From the NCBI GenBank assembly GCA_019828595.1, contig JAHQRK010000011.1, positions 124,001 through 188,000 of the forward strand: a stretch of 64,000 nt of DNA. Direction: 5' to 3'. The notes under the pieces are model-generated. The model was not told the DNA's origin. It was given only the letters and a program-made list of their open reading frames with translations, and did not search any database. How positions within the stretch are numbered: position 1 is the stretch's first letter; every line of letters starts with the position of its first letter. The position numbers were made by a program, and so were the translations under genes. Shown here in pieces: positions 1 through 11,226 of the stretch. Origin of the DNA: Aphanomyces cochlioides (lineage: Eukaryota; Oomycota; Saprolegniomycetes; Saprolegniales; Verrucalvaceae).

Positions 1-239
1 TATACTCAAAGTGGCTTGAAAGGCCGACATGACGGCTGGCTGGGGTGCGAGCTGGTTAGATTGTGAGCCCGATGGCTTGGCTCAGTCTGAACCCTTTGAT
101 GGCATCGGTCAGTTGATTAGCGAGGACGGTGCACATAATCCGCGAACAAACTGACTCATGAAATCGATCAACAAACGCCCCTGTATTATCAGCCAATGGG
201 ATTATACTACGAAGATTCTAAACATGTCAAGCGAGACGA

Positions 240-1647
240 TCAGTCGAGGGGCAGCGCGGGGAAGTCAATACGAGGACCATGGCCGTCGATGTGATAGCTG
301 TATCCGAAGGGGCACTCATCCTTGTAATGGGAGCACGATGGCGTGTTAGGCAAATCTCCCGGTGTAATCCCCAAACATGGTGCGCCCATGTGCTCCCTCA
401 TGTCACGATTGGCATTGCGATGTTCCAGGGGATATTGCTTCAAGTGCTGTGCCAGCAACTCATTCAGTCGCATGACACCCTGGGCGAGCTCGGTATGACG
501 CTCTTGCAGTTGGCGGATTTCACGGTCCTTCAGCGCGATCTGGTGCCGCAATTGGCGGAACAGTTGAGCGTGCTCAGCGATTGTGTGGCTGAACGTATCT
601 TGTTGGTGATGGGCTTCCCGAATACGCGCCTGCACCTCGGTTTTGTGGTCGTCCATGTGGGTGTGAAGGGTTCGAAGCGCCTGCCCCAGCTGCTGGTTGG
701 CCGCCGCGATCACTTGGTGCATTCGATCAGTGCTGTTTTGGTTGTTGAGAGCCTTGGCCGGAAGAAGATGAGCGACAACGATGGTGACAAGGGAAATGAA
801 GAAGAAAGAAGATGTTGTGTTGCTCAGAGAATTGACTATGATGGCTATTCCGTTGGCTCGTCTGGTGAAGATTCAGTTTGTGAGGATGATGGACTGTCAG
901 TTGGCTGGGCCGGATGCATCCCAGAGCGACGACATAGACAGCGCGCCAAGGAGTTGCGACAAGGGTGGCCTTTGTTTGTCAACATGCCGCACAGTTCGAC
1001 GTCTGGGCGACGGCGTGGCGAGCGCCCCTGCGATTGCACCGCAAGTCGAAGGTTGTCCAAATCGGCTGCGAGCTTGACCACGGCTCGCCCATATTGAACC
1101 ACACTGTTTGCTACATTGTCGACGGATGCCTTTTGTCGAGTGAGTCGGCTGTTGAGCTGCTCCGCGGCGGTGGTTTGTGTAGCCACTCGTTCATTCATCT
1201 CAATGATGGCTGCGTCCTGTTTGTCAATCCGTGCCAGAATGTGATTGATGTGGTTGACCTGATTTTGAGCTCCTCGATGGGGTCGCTGCTGAACGGCCCA
1301 GGAGTGCTTGCATCAAACGGAGTCTCATCATCGGACTCGTTGTCCTGTGGCAGTGGAGAATGCTCTGGCGAGTTGACGGCATGGTCCCCCAGTTTGCCCG
1401 ACACCAAGAAAATTCCGGGAAGCGTTGCTACCGATGAAACATCTTGTGTTGAGCCTGGCCCTTGTAGCGACGACTCGGGCAATGGAAGCGATGACAGCGA
1501 TTGACTCATTTTGTCTCGAATGATCTCGTCCTTGCGGCGCACGACTTGTGGCTTACGATTGGCGGCGAACGATCGCTTTGGCTCGAGATCCGAAGAGTCG
1601 CTTGACAGATACGAGTGTGGGCGATGACTGTTGAAGCTGACCTCCAT
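240..1647 (-). pseudogene. Coiled-coil, membrane-anchored protein, frame broken twice
   Basis: I do not recognise this family. An ATG at 1647 opens a Ser-rich N-terminal region. The frame then runs into a coiled coil, but only after a one-base shift in an A-run near 1266: the frame before it ends with a stop at about 1195, while the next frame continues smoothly (NQVNHINHILARIDKQDAA). A second shift is needed near 850, after an acidic Ser/Pro stretch ending DEPTE. The continuing frame then has a hydrophobic segment (SSFFFISLVTIVVAHLLP), a second long coiled coil (about 720-420) and a short tail stopping at 240. A Cys-rich patch (CGMLTNKGHPC) lies between the coils. Seen: two coils around one hydrophobic helix. 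Inference: one gene damaged by two indels or by base errors; an intron near 850 is an alternative. Confidence 0.45.
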
Positions 1648-2493
1648 ATCAAAAGCACTTGTGGACCAAAAGAACGAAGCCCAGTGAATGTCGCTCGTCG
1701 GTTGGCAGCCGTTTGTGCCCGTGGCGTCACGAGCTGCCAGGGGTGGTTTGTGGCAAAGCGAGCCGCCACTCGCGAAACCGATCCAACGCGTAGGTTGACA
1801 CAAAGAGCGATGATCTATTGGCTGGAAGGTCGCCAATCGCGACGGGTTACGAGTGGATCACAGTGCCGGATTGTCCAGGGATTAGGAACAAGGAGCAAGC
1901 AGTACGAGTGGAAAAACAGAGCCCAACGAGCCGGAACAGTGGCCACCAATGGAGGGCGGCCAACCAAACTTTCAGTCAGTGTGGTGGCCTGCTGCGAGCG
2001 TGCTGCCAAGACTCATGGTCAATTGAGTGAGTGAGTAAAGGTCGGAGACCAATCGTGGAGCGAGACGAAGACAATTACAGAGCGTGCGTGCGAAGTTAGG
2101 AGTAGCTTAGGGAACAGAAGCAGTAGTTAGACAGAGCTCTTTTTGGCTGGCGTTGAATGAACCTCTAAGTTTGTGGCGTCCCGTCGAGAGAGTTTAAGCG
2201 CCAAGAAGTTTGCAGGAGTTCCGTGGGTCTGTCGAATACCCGCACCGTCAATCGCCCTCACCAACGCCAGTCAACGTTAGGCGTAGCTCGTGGGCAACCG
2301 AGCAACCAACCCCTTTCCCGGTCCTCCCCACCGTACTCTCCCCCAGCAGCGGTTAACTACTGCGGACTTTCAACCCACAGTTGTGCCTCTCCATTTCCTT
2401 CGATCGCGTCTGGCTCACCTAAAAGCCCCAGGCGACCTCTAACCTTCCACCCCCCTTTTCTTGCGGCGAGAAGCTCGGACTTCACTGATCCGA
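1648..2493. other. Intergenic, no gene recognised
   Basis: I see no convincing coding frame, RNA gene or transposon end here. The part from about 2230 to 2490 is pyrimidine-rich with many C-runs, unlike the AT-rich sequence that starts at the inverted-repeat edge at 2521. Confidence 0.5.
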
Positions 2494-2519
2494 CCATCCC
2501 ACACAAGTGCATCTAGCTC
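2494..2519 (+). repeat. Short same-orientation HA fragment at inverted-repeat edge
   Basis: Bases 2504-2519 are an exact 16 bp match to 38144-38159 in the same orientation, and the match continues weakly leftward (2494-2503 against 38129-38139, allowing a 5 bp gap). Immediately after, from 2521, the match to the same HA gene flips to the opposite orientation (2521 pairs with 38116). This is the outer junction of the large inverted repeat and looks like a fold-back. Confidence 0.55.
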
Positions 2520-2520
2520 C

Positions 2521-2750
2521 ATTGGAATCGAAACTTATTAGCGTTGAAAACTTACATGCAGCTCTACGGCGATCTGCGCGTTCCAAAAACGTTTGTGTTG
2601 CCGAAAGATGATCCGGATTGGCCATCAGATTACGCCAACATCAAGTTAGGAACTGTTGTCAATTACCTCCGCAGCATTCAAGCGACTCTTTCGGACGAGA
2701 AGAAGCAAGAGTTGAACAAGTTAGGCTTTGTATGGAGTGTCAAATCTTAA
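2521..2750 (+). pseudogene. HA-repeat gene, C-terminal fragment
   Basis: Encodes only the last HA repeat (KTYMQLYGDLRVP ... KLGFVWSVKS, stop at 2748). It matches the end of the gene at 37887-39413 in inverted orientation but starts at the repeat boundary without a promoter or N-terminus. A truncated duplicate, not a functional gene. Confidence 0.85.
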
Positions 2751-3625
2751 TCAATAGATTGGAAAGTGTGAGTGTTCTTGAATTAAAGATGCACATAGAA
2801 GAGTGCAGTTCGCATATTTTGCCATAGGCAAAGGAAAGGAAGAGCCTCTCGAAGCATTTGAAGTATACATTGCATTTTATCTTAGTCGTCTGCCATTCTA
2901 TGTCGTGCATAATTCCATCTCAGCATGTATGTCATTAGGATTGTCATTGTCCTTGATTTTCGTCAGTCAGACCAAACATTTGACGATAGTCAGAGCTCTT
3001 CCAGTTCAACTTTCATTTTGATAACAGAACGTCATAAGAATTTAGCATCAATCGCGCTCGGATGCAAACTTGACAAGGGGAAGGTTCTCTGCAGTAAAAC
3101 GACCGTCAGGATTTCTTCCCTTGGCGACACTGCTACACTTGATCTGAAGGTGATACTTTCAATACCCACCGTAATTCGAGTATCAAAACATGGCAATGCA
3201 AATACTTGGACAGCACCAGTGTTAAAACCTGCTTGGGCAATATAATTGTCTGATAACTGTGATGAAGTCGTGGACTTTGATGTCGTTTTGATTTTTCCGC
3301 ATTGGTCAAGTAGAAATGGAGCTCGTCAGATCTCCGCAAAGAGCATGATGTCGAAGCTGGAACGAGCACTTTAAATGCACAGCCAAACGTGCGAATGATA
3401 ATTAAGGACCACAATGGTGTCATTCTTAACAATCCTGTGCAATAATTACAAAAGAAAATTCTTTACCATAGGCAAAAGATCAATGGACACTTGGAACATA
3501 ATGGTAGTTGACATCTTGGCCATTTCTTGGTGAGAAATACACTCCTGCAATGCTAGAACAGGGAATAATTTCACGTGCACTCCAACTAAACTTGTCTGTC
3601 CAATAAAGATTTCTGTTCCAAGCAT
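2751..3625. other. Intergenic within L1
   Basis: AT-rich sequence between the HA fragment and the end of the ankyrin gene; identical to 37012-37886 apart from isolated changes. Several short open frames exist but none shows a recognisable domain. Confidence 0.5.
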
Positions 3626-4684
3626 TTATACATTAAGTGCGAGGGTCTGGAGGGGAATAGTCGGGTCAACCCCATCGGTGAGAAACTGCGCAATTGTAAA
3701 ATGACCATTCTTTCGAGCGTTTGCCACTGCTGTCTCGAGATTGACGCGGTAATGATGTGATCGGAGAAATTTCACAATCTCGAAATGTCCACTGGCGGCT
3801 GCAAACGACATGGCTCGAGTCGTGGCCCCTTCGTTTCGATGCAAGTGGAGAAATTTCACAATGGCGAAATGTCCATTCAGACATGCATAGTCCATCGCAT
3901 CGGTTGTGCAAGGTTGGCCAAGGCCATGAAGACATTCCACCACATTCAGCCAGCCATGTTGACAAGCGCTGTCCATGGCGTGAGGAGTACTTATCGTGTC
4001 GCCATAACGAGTCAAAAGCAGCTCAACCATGTCAACATGACCGTGACTGGCGGCCCAAACGAGACCGTCCGATGTACATCCTTCAGTGCGATGCTCTTCT
4101 TGCAGGAAGGCGACGATCTCCATGTGGTTGAAACGAGCGGCCAAGTTCATAGCTTGTCGTGTGCATCCTTCAGTGCGATTGTAGTGGAGAAAATGGATGA
4201 TATCCAAGTCACCATGTCGTGCGGCTACATCCATGGCATTCGTCGTGCATCGAGCATGTCCTTGTAGGAGTAAGAGTACCTCGAGTTGACCGGCCGATGC
4301 TGCAATATCAATCAGCGGATATGATGCGCAGAGTTCAAAGCTAGGGTGGCCCATCATCCATTCTACTCGATAGACTTCACCATGGACGATCGCTTGAACC
4401 AGTACGAAGCTAGCAGTGGCAGGATTGGCGTTCAGCAAGCGTGGGAGACGTTCCATGCCGTACTGCTCAAGCCACGTTCGAAAGATATCCCGGAATCGAC
4501 CAATCACTTGAACAAGCAGTGCGTTGTAGTACGAGACGGTTGCATTCTGCTCAAGGTATGCTATAGATCGATGTGATTCGGTGACGAAGCGACTCAAAGC
4601 CATCATATCCAAGTAGTTTCCACCTTGGAACTGAGCAATGTAAGGCAGGAGGTCGCCATGGCACAAGACACTTCTTCCAGACAT
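3626..4684 (-). CDS. Ankyrin-repeat protein, left-arm copy (352 aa)
   Basis: Single exon from ATG at 4684. The N-terminus (SVLCHGDLLPYIAQFQGG) is followed by about 130 residues of non-repeat sequence, then degenerate ankyrin repeats from about residue 110 to the end, each with a GH/HG..-[ED]-[IV]V..L helix core (GHFAIVKFLHLH, GHFEIVKFLRSH). No signal peptide or membrane helix is seen. Ankyrin repeats mediate protein binding; the partner is unknown. The copy in R1 (35956-37011) is the same except that one Glu of a Glu-Glu pair is missing. Partial relatives lie at 29990-30300, 39559-39790 and 41624-42184. The reading frame is intact, so it may be expressed. Role unknown. Confidence 0.85.
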   Translation of the reverse strand: MSGRSVLCHGDLLPYIAQFQGGNYLDMMALSRFVTESHRSIAYLEQNATVSYYNALLVQVIGRFRDIFRTWLEQYGMERLPRLLNANPATASFVLVQAIVHGEVYRVEWMMGHPSFELCASYPLIDIAASAGQLEVLLLLQGHARCTTNAMDVAARHGDLDIIHFLHYNRTEGCTRQAMNLAARFNHMEIVAFLQEEHRTEGCTSDGLVWAASHGHVDMVELLLTRYGDTISTPHAMDSACQHGWLNVVECLHGLGQPCTTDAMDYACLNGHFAIVKFLHLHRNEGATTRAMSFAAASGHFEIVKFLRSHHYRVNLETAVANARKNGHFTIAQFLTDGVDPTIPLQTLALNV

Positions 4685-5412
4685 GATGATTATTATATTA
4701 TTACCCTAATAATATTGTTCACCAAGTTGGTCAATTGGATTGGCTCCTTGACAGGGGCTAGGGGAAGATACCATGCCGGCAGTTGAGTTACTGAGATCTC
4801 TCCATGCCTTCCTTGTCAAGTTCTTGCTTTGACTTGTATAGAAGTACGGCGCATTCCCTGTGAAAATGTGGGTGGATCGTACCAAAGCGCATGTTTCCTC
4901 TGTCAAAATAAGTCTAGAAGTGGGAGATGCCCTGCTTTCCCGTTGTTCGACTTCAAAGTTGATGAACTACGATGGCGATGGAGTGAGTTCGTTGGCGTGT
5001 CGTACAAAGGCAATAGCTTTCCGTCCTTGTGTCTGCTCCAGCAGATCTTTGGTATATCGATGACTCAAGTGGTGCTTAACTTCGCCCCATCACGTCAACT
5101 TTGGCAGCGATCCAAGCATCAACTAAAACCTGTTCGTTTGCTCCTCTTCGCTCCAGCTGTGTGAATTTTGCAGTATATCGGTGGAAGCCTGTGTCTTACT
5201 GCCTGGAAATGGGAGTCGTTGGTTCACCAGGTCTCGTTGCCTTGTCTATCAATTTTCACATGAATTTAGTGGTATTCCGGGTATCACGAGTCTCTGCAAG
5301 AAGTTGTCCTTCTGACGTCGTCACGAGAAGATCACGGGCCTTGAATCGCAGGAGCTTTGACAATATTCTCTGGTCCAAGGGCATGTAATTCATGCTTGGT
5401 CTGCAAACTATC
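4685..5412. other. 5' flank of ankyrin gene
   Basis: No gene recognised. A diverged version of this stretch is found at 29586-29989 between an HA gene and an ankyrin fragment, so it is part of the repeating HA-ankyrin unit and probably contains the ankyrin promoter. Confidence 0.45.
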
Positions 5413-5646
5413 TCAGTCGTTTTTCAGATGACAAAGACGTCGTCGGAAATCATCTTTTGGCACAGCAAACATGGTCGGAATTCGCATATTGCGGTATTTT
5501 TGCTTGTACGTTTTGAACGCTGATAAGTTTCGATTCCAATGAAGTTCGCTTGCATTCCATACAAAGTCAAGTGCATCCAGCTCTTGTCTCTGTTCCAAAG
5601 TTAGTTTACTTTTGCGGGCACGAATAGTTCGAACTTTTAGTCCCAA
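5413..5646 (-). pseudogene. HA-repeat gene, internal fragment
   Basis: Covers the end of one HA repeat and the start of the last (LTLEQRQELDALDFVWNA, then FKTYKQKYRNMRIPTMF) before decaying into a stop near 5413. Upstream it abuts HA sequence of the opposite strand near 5650-5700, so a rearrangement joined two HA fragments here. Copy in R1: 34994-35227. Confidence 0.8.
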
Positions 5647-5832
5647 TTTCTAGGTCCACAAGTATTCTGGCCACTGACGATCTTCTTGACATAGAGTGGA
5701 GGCGGTTGGTTCAAGACATCCGCTGCCATGCTCGTCCGTTTCGGTCTCCAAGTCTCTCGGCAGCCATAGACTTTGGGGACATTCTCAAAGAAGCCTCCAT
5801 ACATTTCATTACAGAAGCAGAGAGATATCCTA

Positions 5833-6727
5833 CAGGGCTTGATGAAAAAAGATTGTGATTGTCAGAAGATTGATATTGTCCCCAGCAATCATTGATTGTG
5901 GCGGGGACACAATCTTTCCCCGAGATTGAACAAATTGTTCCAATATCTTGGACTTCAATAGATTGACGACCATGCACGATATGAGTGCAAGGAATGCTTC
6001 TTCCGACCGTTTTGTATGCTCCTTGCGTCTTGCACGCCAATCATCACGCGTGCTTTCTAATTTCCCTCAATCAGAGTGGGCAGATCAAACCAAACCACAC
6101 ATTCGCGACATGTTTGATTTCGCCATGGACGACTACCCATCTTTGAAGAACTACATTGGCCCGAATGCGAAGATCGTCGCAGATCCAGCTTTTGAAAGTG
6201 CTTTGGTCAAACTAGAGACGGGCTCAACCTTGAATTCTGTTGAAAAGGAAGCTGCTCGTCGTTTGCGTCGAAATTCGGATCCCGTGAAAATGATTTAGAC
6301 TGCGTCTGATGTTGTTTTGAATGGCAGGAAGCGTGCTGCAATAGACCTTGTCAACGAAATCAAGAAGCGTGCTCGCAGTCGCGTCAATACTACACAGCCG
6401 TATGAAGACGTGAGTTGGATCCCTCCAACCTCTGTTGTTGTCGAGCGATTCTTCTCTGGTGTGAAGTGCGTGATCGGCTACTTGCGGAAGAGTATGGACA
6501 GCACCACGTTCGAGGTGATCATGTACTTAAAGTTGAACTGGGACCTCTTGAGTCTGGGCAGCGTCTCACAAGCCATCAAGTTGTCCAAAGCTACCGAAAA
6601 GGATAGTCCGACTGCTTAGACGTCGCAAAGCTCTTTCACGACAACAATAGATTGAATATTGTCAATGATTGATTGTCCGAAGACTGGGGGTACAACCAAT
6701 AATACAATCTATATTGTAACACCCCTG
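5833..6727 (+). mobile_element. hAT-type element remnant with target-site duplication
   Basis: Ends are CAGGGCTTG at the left and, read inward from the right, CAGGGGTGT. The 9 bp GATATCCTA is present on both sides (5824-5832 and 6728-6736); hAT elements normally duplicate 8 bp, so one shared base may be chance. The empty site (GATATCCTACGAGTGG) is seen in the intact HA gene near 28143. Length is about 0.9 kb, so only the 3' part of a transposase is left. The second copy at 33913-34807 sits at the mirror position, so insertion came before the inverted duplication. Confidence 0.85.
5972..6619 (+). pseudogene. hAT transposase, C-terminal remnant
   Basis: About 215 codons with one in-frame TAG at 6296. 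The C-terminal part (VERFFSGVKCVIGYLRKSMD, then a Leu/Asn-rich LKLNWDLL) matches the hAT C-terminal dimerisation region. The BED zinc finger and most of the RNase H-like core are missing. It cannot encode an active transposase; ATG chosen at 5972 is only the first in frame. Confidence 0.75.
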
Positions 6728-7925
6728 GATATCCTACGAGTGGCCTAATGCATGCATGAAATACAGGGAAGACCAGAGAGGACAAACCTCACACCAGCCT
6801 TGTTCACAGTCCCAGGACACGAACCATTTCCAAAGGATCTCCATGGCAAGAAGTTCGATGTAAGGGATATCCGAAGAGCAAAGCGAGGTGGACGATTGGA
6901 CGCGAGCATTGTCGCTCAATTGGATGCATTGGCTTTCCATGGGATGGAAAGGAGCGCCAGTCGACAGCAGCATGGGAAGAAAACCTCGAGGCATTACGCA
7001 TTTACAAGTCAATTAATCGCAAGCTCAATGTACCGTTTTCTTACAAAGTGAAGGAGGGAGACACCCAATGGCCAGAGAAATTCTGGGGCAAGAAATTGGG
7101 TGGAACATTGAGAAAGCAACAAGAAATAACAAAAAGAAGAAAAGTATTAGATTCAATGAGCTTCATTCGGGATGCAAATCAAGCCAAGTGGAAGAAGAAT
7201 TTACTTGCATTTGAGACGTACAAAGCCATCGAAGGAAATTTACTCGTGAAGACATCATTTGTTGTACCAGACCAAGATCCAGCATGGCCAAAAGACACTT
7301 GGAATGTGAAATTGAGAAAATTAGTTGGAGATTATCGCCAGGAACAAGACTCTCTTCCTCCTGAGATTTATGACGCATTGACTGCCATGGGATTAATGGA
7401 AAGTGAGAGACAATGGAACTGGACCTGGCCGACCCCAAGAATTTCAATTTCGAAGCAGCACCAGATTCTTGAAATTGTCCAAGTCCAATATAAACTCCAA
7501 GGTCATACGAGATTCACTACTTTGCCAAACCCATTCAAAGTCCCGTCGTTATCTGAATGCCCAGACCATCTCTATCATACTTGCGAAATACTACACATTA
7601 TATGGTTCACATTGGTGGAACAAACAGGTCAACTTGCCCGAGAAAAGGTGTAGTACCTGCAGGAAGATGCCAACATGCCGAGAGGAGCTTTTGGACGTCT
7701 GCGATCACTGAAACTCTATCTGTCATGCATTGATGGCTCTCCTTGAAGAATTTATTCAGGCATAATCATGACATTTGACATTTCCAACAGAAGATTTGAC
7801 CATGATCGAGCTGTAAAACTGTGGCTGACAACATGCATGCACAGTGCCATTGGCAGGAAATTTCAGATGTGAATCATCATTCGGTCGAAACCTGGCAATC
7901 AACCGATGGAATATCCCATCGTTCC

Positions 7926-9052
7926 AAGCTCGTGGGATGAAAACAACGAGTCATCTACAGAAGCGACAATTGAGTTGTCGAGCAAGCCCATTCGATTGGC
8001 CCTTCTGAAGTCTGACACATTCACACATTTTCCACAGAGATGCTGTGGCCACTGCGAATTTGATGGGACATAGAATGGATTCGGTAATGTTGTGAATCTG
8101 GTATGGCCTTGTTGTTTGTATTGCTCTTGAATAATTTCAAGAATTTGGTGTTGCTTCTTTATCGAAAAATTTGGTAGTTGAACAGGTCCAGTTCCTTGGT
8201 CTCTTACTTTTCACACAAATCCCATGGCAGTCAAAGCGCCATAAATCTGAGGAAGAGAGTCTTTCTTCCTTCGACAAGTAGAAACTAAGTCTCCCAAATT
8301 CGTATTCCAAGTGTCTTTTGGCCATGCTGGATCTTGGTCTGGTACAACAAATGATGTCTTCACGAGTAAATTTCCTTCGATGGCTTTGTACGTCTCAAAT
8401 GCAAGTAGATTCGTCTCCCACTTGGCTTGAATTGCATCCCAGATGAACCCCATCGAATCCAATATCTCTCGTCTTGCTGGATCCATTCTTTCTTGTTCTA
8501 GTCTCAATACTGAAACGGAATTTCCCAGTTTCTTTCCCCAGAACTTCTGCGGCCATTGAGGGTCGCCCGCCTTCACTTTGCAATATTGGGCTACATTGAG
8601 ATTGCCACGAATTGACTTGTAAATGCGCAATGCCTCAAGGTTTCTTCCCATTGTTATTTGACCTATGTTCTCTTCCATGCCATGGAAAGCCAATGTCATC
8701 CATTTGAGCAGCAATACCCGAGTCCAGTCGTCCATCTCGTTTGGCTCTTTGAATATCATTCAAATTCAACGTCTTGCCATGGAGCTCCTTTGGAAATGGT
8801 TCGTTAAATGGCACAACGTACATGCATGGGGTGAGGTCCGTTGTGGCTGGCCTTCCCATGCACGCATTGGGCCGCTCGTAGGAAATTTTTCTGTCTCTTT
8901 GATGAAATGCTCGTTGCAAATGTCCTTGGCATCCAAGGCCGCCGAGCGACGTGGAGACAGAGGCGAGCCAGCATGGCAGCAAATGCCTTGAACCAATCGC
9001 CTGTAGAATTTTTTCTGTCATCTAAGGTACGACGTATTCTTTTGCATGACAT
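7926..9052 (-). pseudogene. HA-repeat gene, decayed
   Basis: N-terminal part near 9000-8770 (AAQCVHGKASHNGPHP), then two HA repeats in one frame (8759-8211) with good motifs (WPQKFWGKKLGNSV, REILDSMGFIWDA). There are frame changes near 8770 and a stop after ALTAMGFV at 8211. Traces of the second half go on to about 7926 (ISKKQHQILEI-like and HLCGKCVNVSDFRRANRMG-like). Several frameshifts, so non-functional. Mirror copy at 31588-32720 (+). Confidence 0.8.
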
Positions 9053-9570
9053 GCGTCAAGTCGGCCTTGGCGGCAAATCGCACGATGGACAGCTGCCTGA
9101 ACTGTGAACTCTCCAAGGAATACCTTCTAGAACTGCAGTCGTCCAGAGAGTATAAGATCGCGACAGTTCTGATGACACATGGAATCATCATTCTTTCGAA
9201 CATAGCAGAGAAGCTGCATTTGCCATGACGAGGTGGAAGATAACGACTTCTTTGGTGCAGAGCATTCCTTCAACTCCAATGGATTGAAAACAACAGACAA
9301 ACTCGCGGCAGTCAAGTTGGACGTCAGTGATCACTCATACTCAATCTGTCCCGGTTCAAGCCTCTTTTGGAGCCGATTCTCCAGGGATAACTTCGGCAGC
9401 ATTTCCAATTGCAGATGATCTCCCTTGGATATCCTTCCAGCGAATTGAGTGATCGCGTCCAAGCCGCCGACAGGATGAATTCATGCCATGGACATTTCAA
9501 ACATGTGAAGTATTTGAATCATCATTCATCGAACTTGGCTTTGGTACAAGGGTCACGATCCTTTCCAAGC

Positions 9571-10800
9571 ATGATAGGCGACAGCAGCGTAATGTCGATT
9601 GATGCCAAAGAAGAGAACTCCATGACGATCTTACGGATGAAAAGGCCGAGCGGTCGCCGATGGACCGCGGTGTCGACAGTCTGAACCAACTCTGTGTATC
9701 TTTTGAGGACATCTGCAACAGTCGACTGGACCAATTTCAAACTCGACTTGCAGTTTCTCAAGCTTGTCTTCCACGTATTGGATCCTGCCTTTAGCACCAA
9801 CAAGACGCGATCGCATCGCTGGAGCTGCAATTACGTGAAAGTATGGCAAAATGCAAGTTGTGGCAGCAGAAATGGTCCAAGATCGGCGCATGGAAAAAGA
9901 ATGGATGACTGATATTTGGCCCGACTTTGTCGTCGTGCCATCGACGATTCTCAAACCGTTCATGAAGGAATTGTCCGAGGAAGAGAAGCAAAAGCGCAGT
10001 GAAACCGCGAGGATGAAAATGCGTCGGAATGAGGAAGCATTGAGAGTTGAAGAGCGCATGGCCCACGCCAAGCAATGGACATTTGTCGATATTTTTTATA
10101 ACAACGCTACGACTGGAGAAAGCTCGTGGGAAATGCCGCCTGTCATGACATACGTCTCTGACAGATGTTCCAAGCGTTCGCATGCATCTCAAGAAAGACG
10201 AGGCGTACCAACACATGCAAACCGTCCGAATGGATGTCGATGCTCATGTGAAACGCGAAGATTTAATGTGGGAAGCCCACGACAATTTTAAAGAATCCAT
10301 TGAAAAAGATATCCAAGCGGCCGAAACCGCATTCGAGTCAACGATTCAAGATTTGGATCGCAGCAAGGAAACTCTTGAAAAGAGCAAAGCCGAGTCTGAC
10401 CAGATAAAAACTCCACCCATGCCACAATTGCATTCTGTTCCTGGTACATCCTTGATTTATGGCAATTATATAACAATGTGAATTTTAGAAATCGAAGGGC
10501 GAACACAATTTGAAGTCTATGATGAATTAATGCGTGAGTGGGAAGAGAATGAAGTCCGACGCCGTGTGGATATTGAAGAATTGACGGAAACAATTGCTCA
10601 GATAGAGCATCGCCTTGCCACGACAACGCTGGATCGTATGCGCGACGACATTGCATTTCTCCAAGAGTTAGTCAAGTGTGAAATTGAACGTGGAGCTGGC
10701 CTTTGGTCCAAAAAGCGCGAGTATGAAGTGTGGCGAACGAAAATGATGCTAGATCGTGTCGATCGAGACGAACAACTGGTGCAATTGCGATTAAATGGCT
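9571..10800 (+). pseudogene. WW/coiled-coil gene fragment with internal deletion
   Basis: A diverged partial copy of the gene at 22517-27517. It opens with MIGDSSVMSIDAKEEN, shifts frame, then covers the acidic coil and the WW domain (WTFVDIFYNNATTGESSWEM). At about 10155 it jumps over some 550 bp present in the full gene and resumes at the coil (KDEAYQHMQTVRMDVDAHVK). It keeps the first intron position near 10450-10490 and ends at 10800, fused to unrelated sequence. The ARM-repeat half is absent. Confidence 0.85.
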
Positions 10801-10869
10801 TTGACGACAGTCAGGGACGTTCATGCTTGTACTTTGGAGGCAAATCCCAAGTCTTGAGCTTAGAGCCCT

Positions 10870-11226
10870 TCAAGGAGTGCCTTCTAGTTTTACAGTCGTC
10901 AATAGAATACCAAGCTTGAACGGATCAATGCAGGTCGTCCCGTCAGGCCTTCTCTGTATGGTAGGCACGCATTGGGACACTCGTAGGATACCTTTCTGGC
11001 TCGGCGATGAAATTCTTGGATGGTTCGTCGAGAATGTCCTCGGCATCCATAGCCGCCGAGTCATTTGGAGACAATGGCGAACCAGCATGACAGTGGAGGA
11101 CTTGAACGAATTACCCCCACCCCGTGACCAAGTTTCATCGTCTTTGTTCTCTAGAGGCAAATCGCGCGAGATGTAGCTAATGAGCTGCGAACCCTCCATA
11201 GAGAAGAGGATAATTGATGCAGTCAT
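10870..11226 (-). pseudogene. HA-repeat gene, N-terminal fragment
   Basis: Contains only the basic N-terminus (MLVRHCLQMTRRLWMPRTFS) and the first motif (GILRVSQCV) of an HA protein, then runs into unrelated sequence. It shows the same Met-Leu plus Arg-rich start as the intact genes. Confidence 0.7.

Larger units (their letters stand above)
5700..7652 (+). pseudogene. HA-repeat gene interrupted by a hAT element
   Basis: The N-terminal part (5700-5832) and the remainder (6737-7652) of one HA gene lie either side of a hAT element. After the insertion the frame gives the first unit (GRPERTNLTPALFTVPGHEP), shifts near 6950, continues through two HA repeats (7048-7400) and shifts again near 7395. 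It ends early at 7650, after the start of the second half. At least two frameshifts besides the insertion make this a pseudogene. Mirror copy: 32988-34940 (-). Confidence 0.85.
2521..10155. repeat. Inverted repeat arm L1 (7.6 kb)
   Basis: This arm is the reverse complement of 30485-38116 (R1). Positions pair by a sum of 40637-40640. I see only a few substitutions, clustered near the outer edge (about 2545-2600), plus three indels: a 3 bp indel in the ankyrin gene near 4092, one base in a C-run near 7432 and one base near 9035. The arm begins inside an HA gene whose continuation exists only on the right side, so R1 looks like the source and L1 the copy. It carries an ankyrin gene, HA fragments, a hAT element and part of a WW gene. 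Confidence 0.93.

Noticed and set aside
279..1097. Long open frame on the + strand opposite the coiled-coil gene
   Set aside because: Its composition is a shadow of the minus-strand coiled coil; it has no domain and crosses both minus-strand segments without logic.
2230..2490. C-rich stretch as a possible LTR or promoter of a retroelement
   Set aside because: No reverse transcriptase, primer-binding site, polypurine tract or second copy is seen.
9233..9418. Short open frames between HA and WW copies in the arms as genes
   Set aside because: No domain; they lie in the divergent spacer and are not conserved in frame in the R2 spacer.
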